Below are positions 1 to 6,657 of a DNA stretch of 10,961 nucleotides, in pieces. A model generated the notes under the pieces. It was given only the letters and a program-made list of their open reading frames with translations, did not search any database and was not told the DNA's origin. Numbering within the stretch: position 1 is the stretch's first letter; the number at the start of each line of letters is the position of its first letter. The stretch comes from Dehalococcoidia bacterium (lineage in GTDB: Bacteria; Chloroflexota; Dehalococcoidia; SZUA-161): NCBI GenBank assembly GCA_020344295.1, contig CP070819.1:1978444-1989404 (forward strand). The letters are read 5' to 3'. A program made the position numbers and the translations under genes.

Positions 1-161
1 CGCCAGACGGCGATGCTCGTGGTGCCGTCGTCCTCCAGCACCTCGCAAGACTGCACGTGGCGGCCTTTACTCAGTATGCGGGTACGGGCGTAGTCAGCAA
101 TCTCCCTGACCACCATCTCCCTCGGGGCATCAATCGTCATGGTCATCTCTGCGACTCTCAT
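1..161 (-). CDS. Partial small protein of unknown function (3' end outside window)
   Basis: An open frame starts with ATG at 161 on the minus strand and runs off the left edge, giving 53 complete codons. The start was chosen because GGGAGG sits just upstream of this ATG (spacing of about 4 nt); in-frame ATGs at 146 and 140 lack as good a site. The visible protein begins MRVAEMTMTIDAPREMVV and continues with a mixed charged and hydrophobic stretch containing RTRILSKGRHVQ and EVLEDDGTTS. There is no signal peptide or membrane segment. The 'IDAP..MV...IADY' opening faintly recalls SRPBCC/START-like proteins, but I do not recognise the family with confidence. It starts about 31 bp after the stop of the SDR gene on the same strand, so the two are probably co-transcribed and may act in the same pathway. 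Confidence 0.65.
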   Translation of the reverse strand, partial: MRVAEMTMTIDAPREMVVREIADYARTRILSKGRHVQSCEVLEDDGTTSIAVW

Positions 162-192
162 GCTGCCTCCCGAAGTAACAAAGAAATAAAAC

Positions 193-966
193 TCACACCA
201 CCGGCATCCTCAAAAGGTCGATCGTAGCACCACCATCGACACGAATGCATATGCCGCTGATAAAGGATGCCGAATCGCTGACACGAAACAGCACGGCGTT
301 CGCCATATCCTGTCTCGTGCCCTTAAGTGTCCTGTCATCGGGTATGTCCATAGCTTCACCGGCCCGTTTAACACCCTCGGTATCCGAGATAAACCCGGGC
401 GCGACGCTGTTGACCCGAATCCCCAACGGCGCCCATTCGACCGCACAGGTCCTCGTCAGAGACTCAACACCAGCCTTGGCCGCGGCAACATGGGCCATGG
501 AGCTGACCCCCCAGTGCTCAAAAGGTGCTGAGATATTGACAATACAGCCCCCATGATCCTTCAGGTAAGCGGTATATGCCGCCTTGGTGACGTTATACGT
601 TCCTAACAGATCGATATCAACAACCGTCTTGAATCCGTTATAGGACATTCTCTCAATAGGTGCGATGAACATTCCGGCGGCGCAGTTGATAACAATGTTC
701 AGACCGCCCCATTTCTCGATGACAGCGGCAATGACCGCCTCTACCGCCGCGCCGTCGCGTACATCCGATGCCACGTTAAGACATTCAATTCCCTCTTTTT
801 CGAATTCCTGACAGGCGGCATCGAGATTCTCCTGCTTGCGGCTGGTAATAGCAATCCTGGCCCCGTGTTTCCCCAGCGTGCGGGCAATCTCCTTCCCGAT
901 ACCGGTTGCGCCGCCGGTTATCAGGGCCACGCGGCCTTTCAGGATATCTTCTTTAAAGTCGCTCAT
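193..966 (-). CDS. SDR-family oxidoreductase, 2,4-dienoyl-CoA reductase-like
   Basis: A 257-residue classical-length short-chain dehydrogenase. Residues 17-24 are TGGATGIG, the Rossmann cofactor glycine motif. SDVRD at 67-71 is the acidic adenine-side motif, and INCAAG at 93-98 replaces the usual NNAAG. The stretch ERMSYNGFKTVVDIDLLGT (105-123), the AHVAAAKAGVESLTR region, AVEWAPLGIRVNSVAPG and the following DTEG closely match 2,4-dienoyl-CoA reductases (DECR/peroxisomal type) rather than FabG. VDGG near 243-246 is the usual C-terminal motif. As in DECR enzymes, the YxxxK tyrosine is absent: Lys164 is present but the residue four before it is Val160. The likely role, by family, is NADPH-dependent reduction of an unsaturated acyl-CoA in fatty-acid or related acyl-CoA metabolism. 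The start has a good GGAGG site 8 nt upstream. It is first in a probable operon with the partial gene at 1-161. Confidence 0.9.
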   Translation of the reverse strand: MSDFKEDILKGRVALITGGATGIGKEIARTLGKHGARIAITSRKQENLDAACQEFEKEGIECLNVASDVRDGAAVEAVIAAVIEKWGGLNIVINCAAGMFIAPIERMSYNGFKTVVDIDLLGTYNVTKAAYTAYLKDHGGCIVNISAPFEHWGVSSMAHVAAAKAGVESLTRTCAVEWAPLGIRVNSVAPGFISDTEGVKRAGEAMDIPDDRTLKGTRQDMANAVLFRVSDSASFISGICIRVDGGATIDLLRMPVV

Positions 967-1012
967 TATATTTACCTCCAGTGGAATGAACTATGCTGTC
1001 ACGCTGGGACTC

Positions 1013-1041
1013 ATTCTAGAATAAGTTATCGCATTGAGCAA
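1013..1041 (-). promoter_or_regulatory. Candidate sigma70-type promoter for the SDR operon
   Basis: On the minus strand, TTGCTC (1041-1036) and TAGAAT (1018-1013) are separated by exactly 17 nt. The -10 matches consensus at 5 of 6 bases and the -35 at 3 of 6. The predicted transcript start lies roughly 40 nt upstream of the SDR start codon at 966. This is found by eye and untested. Confidence 0.35.
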
Positions 1042-1275
1042 GAGAGCAGTCCTCGATTCCATGCACATGATTCAGCCATGAGAGTATGCTGGGTACTACG
1101 TGTTCGGAAAGTGTCATAGATTCTTAACTATTCACCGTATCTGTTTTTTAACTTCTTTATGCCTTTGATACTATTCTGAGAATGTGACTTTGGCGTATCT
1201 TTCCAGATGAGAATTTAGTACAAAATGTAGGCTCTGATATCGATATCTGTTGATTAATTAAGATAGGAGAGACCC
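1042..1275. other. Intergenic region, no gene recognised
   Basis: AT-rich spacer between the minus-strand SDR operon and the VOC relic. Short open frames here lack ribosome-binding sites and protein-like composition. The only notable site is a 12-bp perfect palindrome GATATCGATATC at 1236-1247, about 28 bp before the relic start codon; it could be an operator but is short and AT-rich. Confidence 0.4.
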
Positions 1276-1455
1276 ATGACAATAAAAGAGGACAGCTCGA
1301 AACACGGCGCCTTCAGCTGGATGGAGCTTATGACCACAGATGTCGAATCGGCGAAGGGTTTCTACCTCAAGCTTTTTAGTTGGGATACTGAAGACGCCTC
1401 AATGGATCCAGTTGAGCCTCCAACTGCTTGGCCTAATATTCCAAGCAGTTTCTAA
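1276..1455 (+). pseudogene. Truncated VOC/glyoxalase-family gene remnant
   Basis: An ATG at 1276 preceded by AGGAGA opens a 59-codon frame ending in TAA at 1453-1455. Residues 9-40 (including HGAFSWMELMTTDVESAKGF and then YLKLFSWDTED) match the typical N-terminus of glyoxalase/bleomycin-resistance (VOC) proteins, whose family length is about 115-260 residues. After 'SWDTED' the similarity stops and the tail becomes low-similarity sequence (EPPTAWPNIPSSF) that coincides with an inverted repeat. Most of the VOC fold is therefore missing, along with most metal ligands, so a functional product is unlikely. The frame stays open for 21 more codons after the TAA, which could mean a nonsense mutation or joined unrelated sequence. 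The intact ribosome-binding site suggests fairly recent decay. A functional short peptide cannot be excluded. Confidence 0.6.
1422..1450. repeat. 10-bp perfect inverted repeat at the broken end of the VOC remnant
   Basis: AACTGCTTGG (1422-1431) and CCAAGCAGTT (1441-1450) are perfect reverse complements around a 9-nt AT-rich loop. A second, overlapping inverted repeat, CAGTTG (1409-1414) with CAACTG (1421-1426), shares one arm, so two mutually exclusive hairpins can form. It lies where VOC similarity ends. No T-tract follows, so a plain terminator is unlikely. Confidence 0.6.
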
Positions 1456-1673
1456 CTGCGTTTCGATATTGATTCTTTTTTACCAGAAGTTAGGCAGTCA
1501 ATACAGCCTCTGTTTTACTAGAGCCTGAATAATTAATTAAACCAAATACCTGACATTCTTGTGACTTTTTCGTTTTAACACTACAGATGAATTTTTAATA
1601 GAAGGGGGGATATTGTGTAAAGAAGCACAGGTGCTCAAAATTTAAATGAAAATAAAACGTATGAGGTGAAAGA
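1456..1673. other. AT-rich intergenic region upstream of the small secreted protein
   Basis: No convincing gene. A weak promoter-like pair, TTGTGA (from about 1559) and TACAGA 17 nt further, could drive the downstream gene, but the -10 match is poor. A G-run (about 1603-1608) and AT-rich sequence precede the ribosome-binding site of the 1674 gene. Confidence 0.3.
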
Positions 1674-2066
1674 ATGAAAGGAACTTTTAAGCTATCTGTG
1701 GTGAGTATGGTTTTAACACTGGCCCTTGCCATTGGTCTTACGACAATGGCTTCTGCCCAAGATAACACTATCAATTTAGTCGTGTCACCTAATGTACTGA
1801 ACCTCGGATCCAGCGGAGGTGTCGTAACATTACATGCTGATATTGGCTATAGTTCGCAATACGAGTTGGAACTGGAGGTGAACAATCAATCACTCCCCAT
1901 TGCATTCACTTTTCCTGATAGTAGGGGTGATTTAGTCATTAAGTGTAACCTTACAATAGTGAAGGATATGGTTGAAGTAGGCGAGGCAACATTCAACCTT
2001 ACGATCAATGAGCTCTATACAGGAACAGACACAATTCGCGTAATCGATCCATGTACTCTTAAGTAA
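1674..2066 (+). CDS. Small secreted protein with one extracellular beta-sandwich-like domain
   Basis: A 130-residue protein with a clear Sec signal peptide: MKGTFK, then a hydrophobic core (about residues 7-25), then an ASA|Q cleavage site at 28/29. The mature part (about 102 residues) is beta-rich. It starts with VVSPNVLNLGSSGGVVTLHAD and ends with ATFNLTINELYTGTDTIRVID. This layout (P-x-x-L-N-L...G-x-VT, then G-DL-x-I-K, then a 'VGEATFNLTI.EL..GTDTIRVI' ending) resembles an extracellular repeat common in surface proteins of Chloroflexota, planctomycetes and archaea, where it usually occurs within much larger proteins. Here it is a stand-alone single domain. AGGTGA lies 6 nt before the ATG, and a hairpin follows the stop codon, so this is probably a single-gene unit. 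The role is unknown; cell-surface or matrix binding is a guess. Confidence 0.8.
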   Translation: MKGTFKLSVVSMVLTLALAIGLTTMASAQDNTINLVVSPNVLNLGSSGGVVTLHADIGYSSQYELELEVNNQSLPIAFTFPDSRGDLVIKCNLTIVKDMVEVGEATFNLTINELYTGTDTIRVIDPCTLK

Positions 2067-2088
2067 AACCAGAGCTTTATCCCGTCTG

Positions 2089-2126
2089 AGAAATGGTGGG
2101 GGCTCAAAAGTGTCCCCACCATTTCT
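2089..2126 (+). terminator. Terminator-like hairpin after the small secreted protein
   Basis: A perfect 13-bp stem (AGAAATGGTGGGG at 2089-2101, complement at 2114-2126) with a 12-nt loop begins 22 nt after the stop codon at 2066. The stem base is T-rich (ATTTCT) but no long T-run follows, so termination could be only partial. Confidence 0.7.
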
Positions 2127-2186
2127 ATCTAATCGTAGAATGGCAATAAATTAAAATCAAACCGTTCCTTTTCAAACAATAAAAGA

Positions 2187-2212
2187 GCCCTGTGGTTGCT
2201 AAGCCACAGGGC
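2187..2212 (-). terminator. Rho-independent terminator of the multi-PAS kinase gene
   Basis: Read on the minus strand, GCCCTGTGG and CCACAGGGC form a perfect 9-bp stem around an 8-nt loop, followed directly by TCTTTTATT. It lies about 65 bp beyond the kinase stop codon and converges with the hairpin of the opposite-strand gene. Confidence 0.8.
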
Positions 2213-2276
2213 GTCATTATTACCAATAAAAAGAAACATTTCTTAAAGGAACGATTTGACGAGAAGGAGGGCAGTC

Positions 2277-5200
2277 TTATTTGACGTCTTTTTCTGCGTA
2301 GTCAGCCGACACTACCGGCAGTTCCACAATGAAGGCTGATCCCTGGCCTGGTTTGCTTTCGACATACAGGTGGCCGTTGTGTTCCTGTATAATCCCGTAT
2401 GAGATGCTCAATCCCAGCCCTGTGCCCTCCCCTACGTCTTTGGTCGTGAAAAACGGATCGAATATGCTCGCCAAGTGCTCTTCTGATATTCCGGGACCGT
2501 CGTCGATGAAGGTTACCTTGATGTTATGAGCAACCGCTTCCGTCTTGATAATTAACTTGCCCCTGCCGTTCTCTTCAGTCATGGCCTGCTCAGCGTTATT
2601 GATGATATTGACAAAGACCTGCTCCATTTGGGGGAAATCTGCCATGGTCTCCGGCAACTCGGAACACAGCTCCTGCAGGACCTCGATATTACCGGTACTC
2701 AGTCGATAGGAATTCAGCTCAAGACATTTCTCTATCACTTGATTGATCGAAATCATGGTTTTCTCGGGTTTGTGCCTGCGGGCAAAGGAAAGCAGGTTGC
2801 CGGTTATCTTGCTTGCGCGCTGAGATTCCTTGAAAATCGTCGTGACATCGCACCTTACGCTTTCATCCAGGTCTTTTTTTTCAGCGAGATATTGTGCGAA
2901 AGCCTGGACAGCAGCAAGCGGATTGTTCAGTTCATGGGCAACACCAGCCGCCAGCTCTCCGACTGCGGCAAGTCGTCCGCTGAGTAGAAGCTGCTGCTGC
3001 ATCTTCCTACGGTCGGTGACGTCGACGAAGGATGTTATGGTCTGAATGGCCTTGCCATGAGTATCGTATACCATGGCAGTTAACACCTCTACATCTATCT
3101 GCTCGCCATCCCTCCTTGAGAACTTCAGCTCGCCCCGCCATTGTCCGCGCTCGATCATTGATAGGGCTACCATGTCGGCTGCGTCCGCATCTAGCTTCAG
3201 GAGTGCCCAAAAAGATTGACCCACAACATCTTCCCTCTTGGCAATCCGCCACAAGCGCAGGCAGGCTTCGTTCACGTAGGTGATAGTGCCTTGGATGTCG
3301 GTAATGGCAATGGCCGTAAGGGATTTCTCGATGGCATTGTCTTTGATGAGAAGTGACTCCTCAGCCTGTTTGCGCTCAGTGATATCGCGGAAATTGGCCA
3401 CAATCCCGTCCACTAAGGGATCATCAAGAAGATTTTTAGCTATAACCTCAATAGTACGATATGTACCGTCTTCATGGCGAACACGTACTTCCGCTTGTGC
3501 TGTCCCGCCAGATGTATTTAGCAGTTTTTCAAATAAACCGGCTATGTTAGGCAGATCGTCCGGATGGATGTTCTCAAATATGTTTGCGCCGATTCGCTCT
3601 TGTGACTCGCGGCCTATTATGTAATCAGCTGATGGGCTAGTGGAGCGTAAAGTACCATCTCTATTAATTACTGCGATCCCTTCCATGGCATTTTCCAAGA
3701 GCGATCGGTAGTACTCCTCTCTTCTCTGAAGTGCTTCCTCCGCCATTTTACGCTCGGTGATATCACGGGCCACCCCTACGAGTTCAGGTGGCTTTTTACC
3801 AGGAATCAACGAAGCGGAGTATTCGATTTCCGCTATGCTGCCATCCTTTCTTTTTGCCTTAGTTCTGCCGTGAAAGAAACCCCGCTCCTCCAACGCGGCA
3901 CCCACTTCCCTGTAGACTTCCTGTATGCTTATATCACTGGGCAAGAAAAGACTCGCATCGAAACCGACCATCTCTCCTTTAGAGTAACCTAATATCTCCC
4001 CGATTCTGTCATTAGCCCAAGTTATCTGCCCTTCCCTAAACCGAAAAACCGCGTCAGCGACGTTTTGAACCACCGCAGAGTACTGCTCCTCAGATTCGCG
4101 GAGAGCATCCTCCACTGCCTTCCGTTCAGTGATATCCCTCAAGTTGCCTACAACCGCAATCGGAGCACCACTGTCATCGCGAATCACAGATATGTTGTCT
4201 GTCACCCACCTGTAGCCCAGGTCTCTATGCTTGATGCGATAGACCACTGTCGACGTATGTTGGCATTCAATTGCCGGACCCATCAGCGAGATGATGCTCA
4301 CGGAAAACATATCGACGTCATCGGGGTGAACTAACTCAATCGCACGTGCCGGGCCAAGTGCAAGGTATTCCTCAGGATCATAACCAAGCTGTGTCATTGA
4401 TGCCGGACTGATGTAGTCATACTTACCGGATCGCAGGTCCATGCGGTAGATCATATCAAAGGAATTATCGAGCACACTGCGAAACCGTTCCTCGCTCTCC
4501 CGAAGCGCCATATCCGCTTTCCTACTCTTGGTGATGTCGCGGTAGTTAACAATGATACCATTCACTTTCGGATTATCGAGAAGATTGGTACCCATACCTT
4601 CTACTGTGCGCCACGAACCATCCTTATGCAGAAAACGGACCACCAGGGATACAGCTTGTTCCGTGTTTGCAGTGAGAATACTGTCGAAGGCATTGATAAC
4701 ATTTGGTATATCTTCCGGGTGCACATAGTCCATCACGGCCTTACCAATTAGTTCCTCCGGCGAATAGCCGAGAATCCGCGTAACGGACGGGCTCTCATAG
4801 CGTATAGTTCCATCGCTGTTCAGAATCGCGATCGCATCTGACGAGTTCTCAAATAGCGCTCGAAAGAGTTCCTCTGATTCTCGCAATCCCTCCTCCGCTC
4901 GCTTGCGCTCGGTGATGTCCCTGACTATTACCAGGTCAGCCGGCCTTCCTTCGAACATTATCAGCCCTGCGTTCAGCTCCGCGTCCACCCGTCTACCATC
5001 CTTGAGCAGCAAAATTGTCTCGTATGCCGTCTCTACGTCCTGCCCTGCCATTCGGCGCTCATACCGAGACTTCAGTTTCGGAAGCTCTTCGGGATGGATG
5101 TAGTTGGCAATGGGAGTGCCGATCATCTCTTCCGGCATGTAGCCGATCAGTTCCAATGACCGCCTGTTTGCATATTTAATGATGCCATCTTGAATAACAG

Positions 5201-6125
5201 TGATTCCGTCACTAGCCCGCTCCACCACATTACGATATTTCTCTTCGCTCTCCTGCAACGCCTTCTCATCCTGCTTGCGTTTCGTGACATCGCGGGTAAT
5301 CCCCAAAATCCCTTGTGGCCTGCCATCACGGTCACGTAGGTAAGTCATCCTGACCTCAGTAGGGACTATGCTACCATCCTTGTGGATGTGGTCGAGATCC
5401 ACCGTCACTGAACCAAATGGCTTCCTTTCGTCAGTGCTCTCTTCAACAGCCAGTGTACGCTCATATGTCTCCCAAGCGAGCTCAAGGGAGGCAGGAGTCA
5501 AGATACCCGCCAAACCTATGGCGGTCTCTTCCTCCGGCGTGTAGCCTATCAGACGTTGTGTAGAGGGACTGATGTAAGTAAAATTCAGATCCATATCCAT
5601 AGTCCAGATAACGTCGCCAACGTTCTCCGTAATCAGGCGGTACCTTTCCTCACCCACCCACAATGCTTCTTCCATCTGTCTGCGTTCGGTGACGTCGCGG
5701 TAGTTGGTGACAATCCCGTTCACCTCAGGGTTATGGAGTAGATTGCAGCCGATACCTTCGAGCACACGCCATGTGCCGTCCTTATGCAGGAACCGGACCT
5801 CGGACGAAAAGGCTCTCTCAGGATTCTTTTTGGCTGTGACGATATTGCCTGCTACTTTCTGAACGTCTTCGGGGTGGAGGAAGTCGAGAGCGTTCCTGCC
5901 GATCAGCTCTTCGGGCTTGTATCCAAGAACACGTTCGACTGATGGACTCTCGTAGAGGATTGTCCCAGTCTCATCAACAACTGCAACAGCATCTAGCGAA
6001 TTCTCTACGAGCGCTTTAAAGAATTCCGTGGATTCTAGCGGCTGTTTCACGGCATGTCTGCCCCTATTGCCACCATTGTTAGTTAGAGGCGATCGTGTTG
6101 TTTTATGACTGCTGCTGCGAGTCAT
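2277..6125 (-). CDS. Orphan soluble sensor histidine kinase with eight PAS domains
   Basis: A 1282-residue kinase from the ATG at 6125, which has GGAG 6 nt upstream; a TTG at 6161 would add 12 residues but lacks a good site. There is no signal peptide or membrane helix, so it is cytosolic. Eight PAS/PAC units end at D-[IV]-T motifs near residues 144, 279, 403, 530, 664, 788, 914 and 1035. HisKA follows, with the H-box HELNNPL (phospho-acceptor His1064). The HATPase domain shows an N-box (NNAEQAM, about 1175), a G1 box DDGPGIS, FDPFFTTK and a G2 box GTGLGLS. No receiver domain is fused and no response regulator is nearby, so the partner is unknown. The ligands or cofactors of the PAS domains cannot be read from sequence. 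PAS1-7 form a duplicated triplet (see the repeat entry). Two iron-sulfur protein genes lie upstream on the same strand, hinting at redox input. A terminator follows. Confidence 0.93.
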   Translation of the reverse strand: MTRSSSHKTTRSPLTNNGGNRGRHAVKQPLESTEFFKALVENSLDAVAVVDETGTILYESPSVERVLGYKPEELIGRNALDFLHPEDVQKVAGNIVTAKKNPERAFSSEVRFLHKDGTWRVLEGIGCNLLHNPEVNGIVTNYRDVTERRQMEEALWVGEERYRLITENVGDVIWTMDMDLNFTYISPSTQRLIGYTPEEETAIGLAGILTPASLELAWETYERTLAVEESTDERKPFGSVTVDLDHIHKDGSIVPTEVRMTYLRDRDGRPQGILGITRDVTKRKQDEKALQESEEKYRNVVERASDGITVIQDGIIKYANRRSLELIGYMPEEMIGTPIANYIHPEELPKLKSRYERRMAGQDVETAYETILLLKDGRRVDAELNAGLIMFEGRPADLVIVRDITERKRAEEGLRESEELFRALFENSSDAIAILNSDGTIRYESPSVTRILGYSPEELIGKAVMDYVHPEDIPNVINAFDSILTANTEQAVSLVVRFLHKDGSWRTVEGMGTNLLDNPKVNGIIVNYRDITKSRKADMALRESEERFRSVLDNSFDMIYRMDLRSGKYDYISPASMTQLGYDPEEYLALGPARAIELVHPDDVDMFSVSIISLMGPAIECQHTSTVVYRIKHRDLGYRWVTDNISVIRDDSGAPIAVVGNLRDITERKAVEDALRESEEQYSAVVQNVADAVFRFREGQITWANDRIGEILGYSKGEMVGFDASLFLPSDISIQEVYREVGAALEERGFFHGRTKAKRKDGSIAEIEYSASLIPGKKPPELVGVARDITERKMAEEALQRREEYYRSLLENAMEGIAVINRDGTLRSTSPSADYIIGRESQERIGANIFENIHPDDLPNIAGLFEKLLNTSGGTAQAEVRVRHEDGTYRTIEVIAKNLLDDPLVDGIVANFRDITERKQAEESLLIKDNAIEKSLTAIAITDIQGTITYVNEACLRLWRIAKREDVVGQSFWALLKLDADAADMVALSMIERGQWRGELKFSRRDGEQIDVEVLTAMVYDTHGKAIQTITSFVDVTDRRKMQQQLLLSGRLAAVGELAAGVAHELNNPLAAVQAFAQYLAEKKDLDESVRCDVTTIFKESQRASKITGNLLSFARRHKPEKTMISINQVIEKCLELNSYRLSTGNIEVLQELCSELPETMADFPQMEQVFVNIINNAEQAMTEENGRGKLIIKTEAVAHNIKVTFIDDGPGISEEHLASIFDPFFTTKDVGEGTGLGLSISYGIIQEHNGHLYVESKPGQGSAFIVELPVVSADYAEKDVK
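3714..6023 (-). repeat. Tandem duplication of a PAS triplet (A-B-C) inside the kinase
   Basis: Unit 1 spans residues 35-419 and unit 2 spans 420-804, each exactly 385 residues; a third partial copy (PAS7) starts at 805. Class A (PAS1, 4, 7) shares 'SPS...GY.PEELIG', 'VRFLHKDG.WR..EG' and 'NLL.NP.V.GI..N.RD'. Class B (PAS2, 5) shares 'MDL...YISP' and 'GY.PEE..A.G.A'. Class C (PAS3, 6) shares an early G-x-I-x-x-AN motif followed by 'EMVG/EMIG'. DNA similarity is also visible by eye between the A copies, for example around 4530-4640 and 5690-5800. Confidence 0.75.
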
Positions 6126-6334
6126 GTCTAGCTCCACGGTGTGCCTCTTTCTGTTTACCAAAAAGTCACACCATCTCGTAGTCTCAGTTCAAGGCTACCA
6201 CAATCGCTGTCGTTAGGGCATGGCCTTTTTAGGGGGAGGCATATAGGAAAATAGTTCCTTTTACTCGGGTATGCACGGGTAGCGGATGGCAGTTAGAGAG
6301 TCAGTCGGGGGTTATGCTGCCTCATAAAGAAGTG
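6126..6334. other. Spacer between ferredoxin-like gene and kinase
   Basis: About 209 bp without a gene or a convincing terminator or promoter. GGAAAATAGTTCC (6247-6259) is a short imperfect dyad. Since no terminator is visible, read-through from the iron-sulfur genes into the kinase is possible. Confidence 0.3.
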
Positions 6335-6643
6335 CTATTTCCAGGACCACGCTGTCTTTTTCCCAAATAATATCTCGCGAATTAGAGAAAGTAATGCCCG
6401 GAGCTTACGGTAATTCGATTGTGGCAGTACTGTAATAGCGCGCCTGGGACAGAACTCGATGCATTCCAGGCAGCCGGTACACTGTGATGCAAACACCGGA
6501 AAGATTACCCAGTCCTGAGCCAACGCACCGGGCTGTCTCGGTGTTCGGGGCTGCGTCCCGAATACCTTCTCCGGACAGCGTTCAAGGCACAAATAGCAAT
6601 TCAGCGGATTACTACAGGTCTGAGTATCGATCAGTACTTCCAT
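6335..6643 (-). CDS. Small 2[4Fe-4S] ferredoxin-like protein
   Basis: A 102-residue protein from the ATG at 6643, 14 nt after the stop of the preceding iron-sulfur gene. The same frame stays open further upstream, but that extension (to 6841) overlaps the end of the preceding gene and lacks ferredoxin character, so the short start is preferred. The first cluster site is C10-x5-C16-x2-C19-x3-C23-P and the second is the classical C55-x2-C58-x2-C61-x3-C65-P. The two are separated by an unusually long linker of about 31 residues that includes QPRTPRQPGALAQDW. The C-terminal 35 residues are basic and contain an amphipathic LRALLSLIREILFGKK stretch ending in WSWK, possibly a membrane- or partner-docking helix. 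It probably carries electrons together with the upstream gene product. The ribosome-binding site is weak (AGGGCAG), consistent with translation coupled to the upstream gene. Confidence 0.85.
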   Translation of the reverse strand: MEVLIDTQTCSNPLNCYLCLERCPEKVFGTQPRTPRQPGALAQDWVIFPVFASQCTGCLECIEFCPRRAITVLPQSNYRKLRALLSLIREILFGKKTAWSWK

Positions 6644-6657
6644 TTCTGCCCTATTCT

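Noticed and set aside
1253..1540. ATTAATTAA repeated at 1253-1261 and 1532-1540, flanking the VOC remnant, as possible target-site duplication
   Set aside because: Short, AT-only, itself palindromic and in AT-rich sequence; no transposase or terminal repeats. Chance is sufficient.
2163..2253. 9-bp inverted repeat CGTTCCTTT / AAAGGAACG around the kinase terminator
   Set aside because: Arms are 73 nt apart and the terminator between them already explains the structure; no further support.
2277..6125. Many open frames opposite the kinase gene (for example 2628-2987 and 3280-3624, plus strand)
   Set aside because: All lie antisense to a complete gene with conserved motifs and show no ribosome-binding site or domain.
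6126..6161. TTG start at 6161 for the kinase
   Set aside because: No ribosome-binding site precedes it, while the ATG at 6125 has GGAG at good spacing.
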